A stretch of DNA of 6,944 nt from Acidobacteriota bacterium (lineage in GTDB: Bacteria; Acidobacteriota; Terriglobia; Terriglobales; Acidobacteriaceae). The stretch covers positions 1 to 6,944 of the forward strand of contig JAJXXG010000380.1 in NCBI GenBank assembly GCA_021781255.1, written 5' to 3'. The notes beneath the pieces were generated by a model that saw only the letters and a program-made list of their open reading frames with translations, was not told the DNA's origin and did no database searches. Position numbers and translations under genes: made by a program. Shown here one piece after another: positions 6,176-6,944 of the stretch (within the stretch, counting starts at the first letter, position 1; the number at the start of each line of letters is the position of its first letter).

Positions 6176-6643
6176 CTATTTCTTGGAAGTGGCCGGCGGC
6201 GGCGGCGACAGCGAACGAATATAGATGACAAGGTTCCAGACTTCAGTATCGGTGGCGCGGCCCTGGCCCTCGGCGGGCATCTGGCCCTTGCCATCGCGCG
6301 TGATGTTGAACAGTTCCCAGTCCGCCTTGCCGGCAAGAGATTTCGGATCCGTCCAATCGCTGAGAGTGAGGTTCATGCTGGTAGCCACATCGGTTTTGCC
6401 GTTGCCGTTATCTCCGTGGCACAGGGCGCAGTCGATCTGATACAGGCTCTTCGCCTTTGCCTGCGATTCAGCTGTCGGCTTTACGGGATTTTTCACCGGT
6501 ACTGCCGGCTGCGCGGGCGCAGCGGTCGGCGTTGGTGCAGGAGCGGGGGTGGGCGCGGCCTCTTGCGCACCGCGGCCTTGCCCGGAGGTGGCGGCGAGGG
6601 CAATTAGGGCCACTGCAATAACCAGCAGGAATGACTTCAACAT
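6176..6643 (-). CDS. Secreted monoheme cytochrome c (class I type)
   Basis: A periplasmic electron carrier or a subunit of a respiratory complex. Its 155 residues start with a signal peptide: MLK, then a hydrophobic core at about 5-18, with cleavage likely soon after. A Pro/Ala/Thr-rich linker follows (about 29-57), then one compact cytochrome domain (about 58-147). The heme site is CALCH (Cys72, Cys75, His76). Met122 in GKGQMPAEG is the probable sixth iron ligand, and the terminal helix TEVWNLVIYIRSL (133-145) is typical of the family. The start is ATG 6643 because AGGAG lies 6 bp upstream. An in-frame ATG eight codons earlier lacks a comparable site. The linker suggests tethering or a flexible reach to a partner. 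The partner is not in this window, since the neighbours are a Usp and a drug exporter. Confidence 0.92.
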   Translation of the reverse strand: MLKSFLLVIAVALIALAATSGQGRGAQEAAPTPAPAPTPTAAPAQPAVPVKNPVKPTAESQAKAKSLYQIDCALCHGDNGNGKTDVATSMNLTLSDWTDPKSLAGKADWELFNITRDGKGQMPAEGQGRATDTEVWNLVIYIRSLSPPPPATSKK

Positions 6644-6648
6644 CACAG

Positions 6649-6655
6649 TCTCCTC
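6649..6655 (-). promoter_or_regulatory. Shine-Dalgarno of the cytochrome c gene
   Basis: GAGGAGA on the minus strand ends 5 bp before the ATG at 6643 (6 bp from the AGGAG core). It selects this start over the upstream in-frame ATG at 6667, and so places the signal peptide at the very N-terminus. Confidence 0.75.
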
Positions 6656-6705
6656 GGCAGATGTCAAAGAAATGGCATCTTGATGTCGGTTGAATTCTGC
6701 GAGGA

Positions 6706-6711
6706 ATTATA
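6706..6711 (-). promoter_or_regulatory. Consensus -10 element TATAAT upstream of the cytochrome c gene
   Basis: A perfect TATAAT on the minus strand lies 62 bp before the ATG at 6643, giving a leader of about 55 nt. No good -35 is present at 16-18 bp, so the promoter may depend on an activator. Its position after the exporter stop (6764-6766) suggests the cytochrome gene has its own promoter. Confidence 0.5.
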
Positions 6712-6763
6712 GGCCGATCTTGCGAAAAGAGCTATGAAAACCGGCACAGGGCAGTGGGTCAAT

Positions 6764-6944
6764 CTAGTGGATCGCTCCGCCGCCTGCGGCCGAGTCGGGC
6801 CTTTTGTTGCTCAACATGAAGGCCAGCAGAATTAATACAACCGACGCCCATGAGAGCTGCATGTACACATCCTGGTAGCCCTGCATCAGAGCCTGATTGT
6901 TCAACTGGCTATAAATCTGGGCCAAAGCCATGCCGCCGCCGTTC
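6764..6944 (-). CDS. DHA2-type MFS drug exporter, C-terminal fragment (5' part outside window)
   Basis: Only the last 59 residues and the stop are present. Seen directly: NGGGMALAQIYSQLNNQALMQGYQDVYMQ, then a hydrophobic segment LSWASVVLILLAFML (the last transmembrane helix), then a short polar tail NKRPDSAAGGGAIH. The pattern of a glutamine-rich stretch, a Tyr-x-Asp-Val motif, a final helix and a KRP-like basic tail matches the C-terminus of EmrB/QacA-type 14-helix proton-driven exporters. These often work with an EmrA-like membrane fusion protein in Gram-negatives. The substrate cannot be inferred. The cytochrome c gene begins 120 bp downstream on the same strand with its own -10. Confidence 0.72.
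   Translation of the reverse strand, partial: NGGGMALAQIYSQLNNQALMQGYQDVYMQLSWASVVLILLAFMLSNKRPDSAAGGGAIH

Overview
The window looks like chromosomal housekeeping DNA from a GC-rich Gram-negative bacterium, most likely an acidobacterium (Acidobacteriota, Terriglobia-like). That is an inference from the gene mix: futalosine-pathway menaquinone synthesis (MqnE), an IHF/HU-type protein, a long PgeF, a tandem-domain Usp and a Pro/Ala-rich monoheme cytochrome c. No rRNA, tRNA, CRISPR, insertion sequence or phage gene was found.

Layout from left to right. A minus-strand block holds mqnE (C-terminus cut by the left edge) and, 143 bp upstream of it, a family-2 glycosyltransferase of the dolichyl/polyprenyl-phosphate sugar type. 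A divergent control region (1935-2236) separates these from a plus-strand HU/IHF gene. That gene converges on a minus-strand pgeF with only 24 bp between the two stops. Next is 577 bp with no convincing gene (3635-4211), containing a perfect palindrome, a strong hairpin and AT-rich repeats. A minus-strand short-chain dehydrogenase and a plus-strand two-domain universal stress protein then diverge from a shared upstream region. The Usp gene converges on a minus-strand secreted cytochrome c. The right edge cuts through a DHA2-type (EmrB-like) drug exporter on the minus strand, of which only the last 59 residues are present.

The genes do not form one pathway. The nearest functional links are MqnE (menaquinone) and the cytochrome c, both of respiratory electron transport, and the glycosyltransferase and PgeF, both of envelope metabolism. 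No clear new biological system is visible. The points most worth a second look are the unexplained 3635-4211 gap, the loss of nucleotide-binding residues in the second Usp domain, and the roughly 75-residue N-terminal extension of PgeF.
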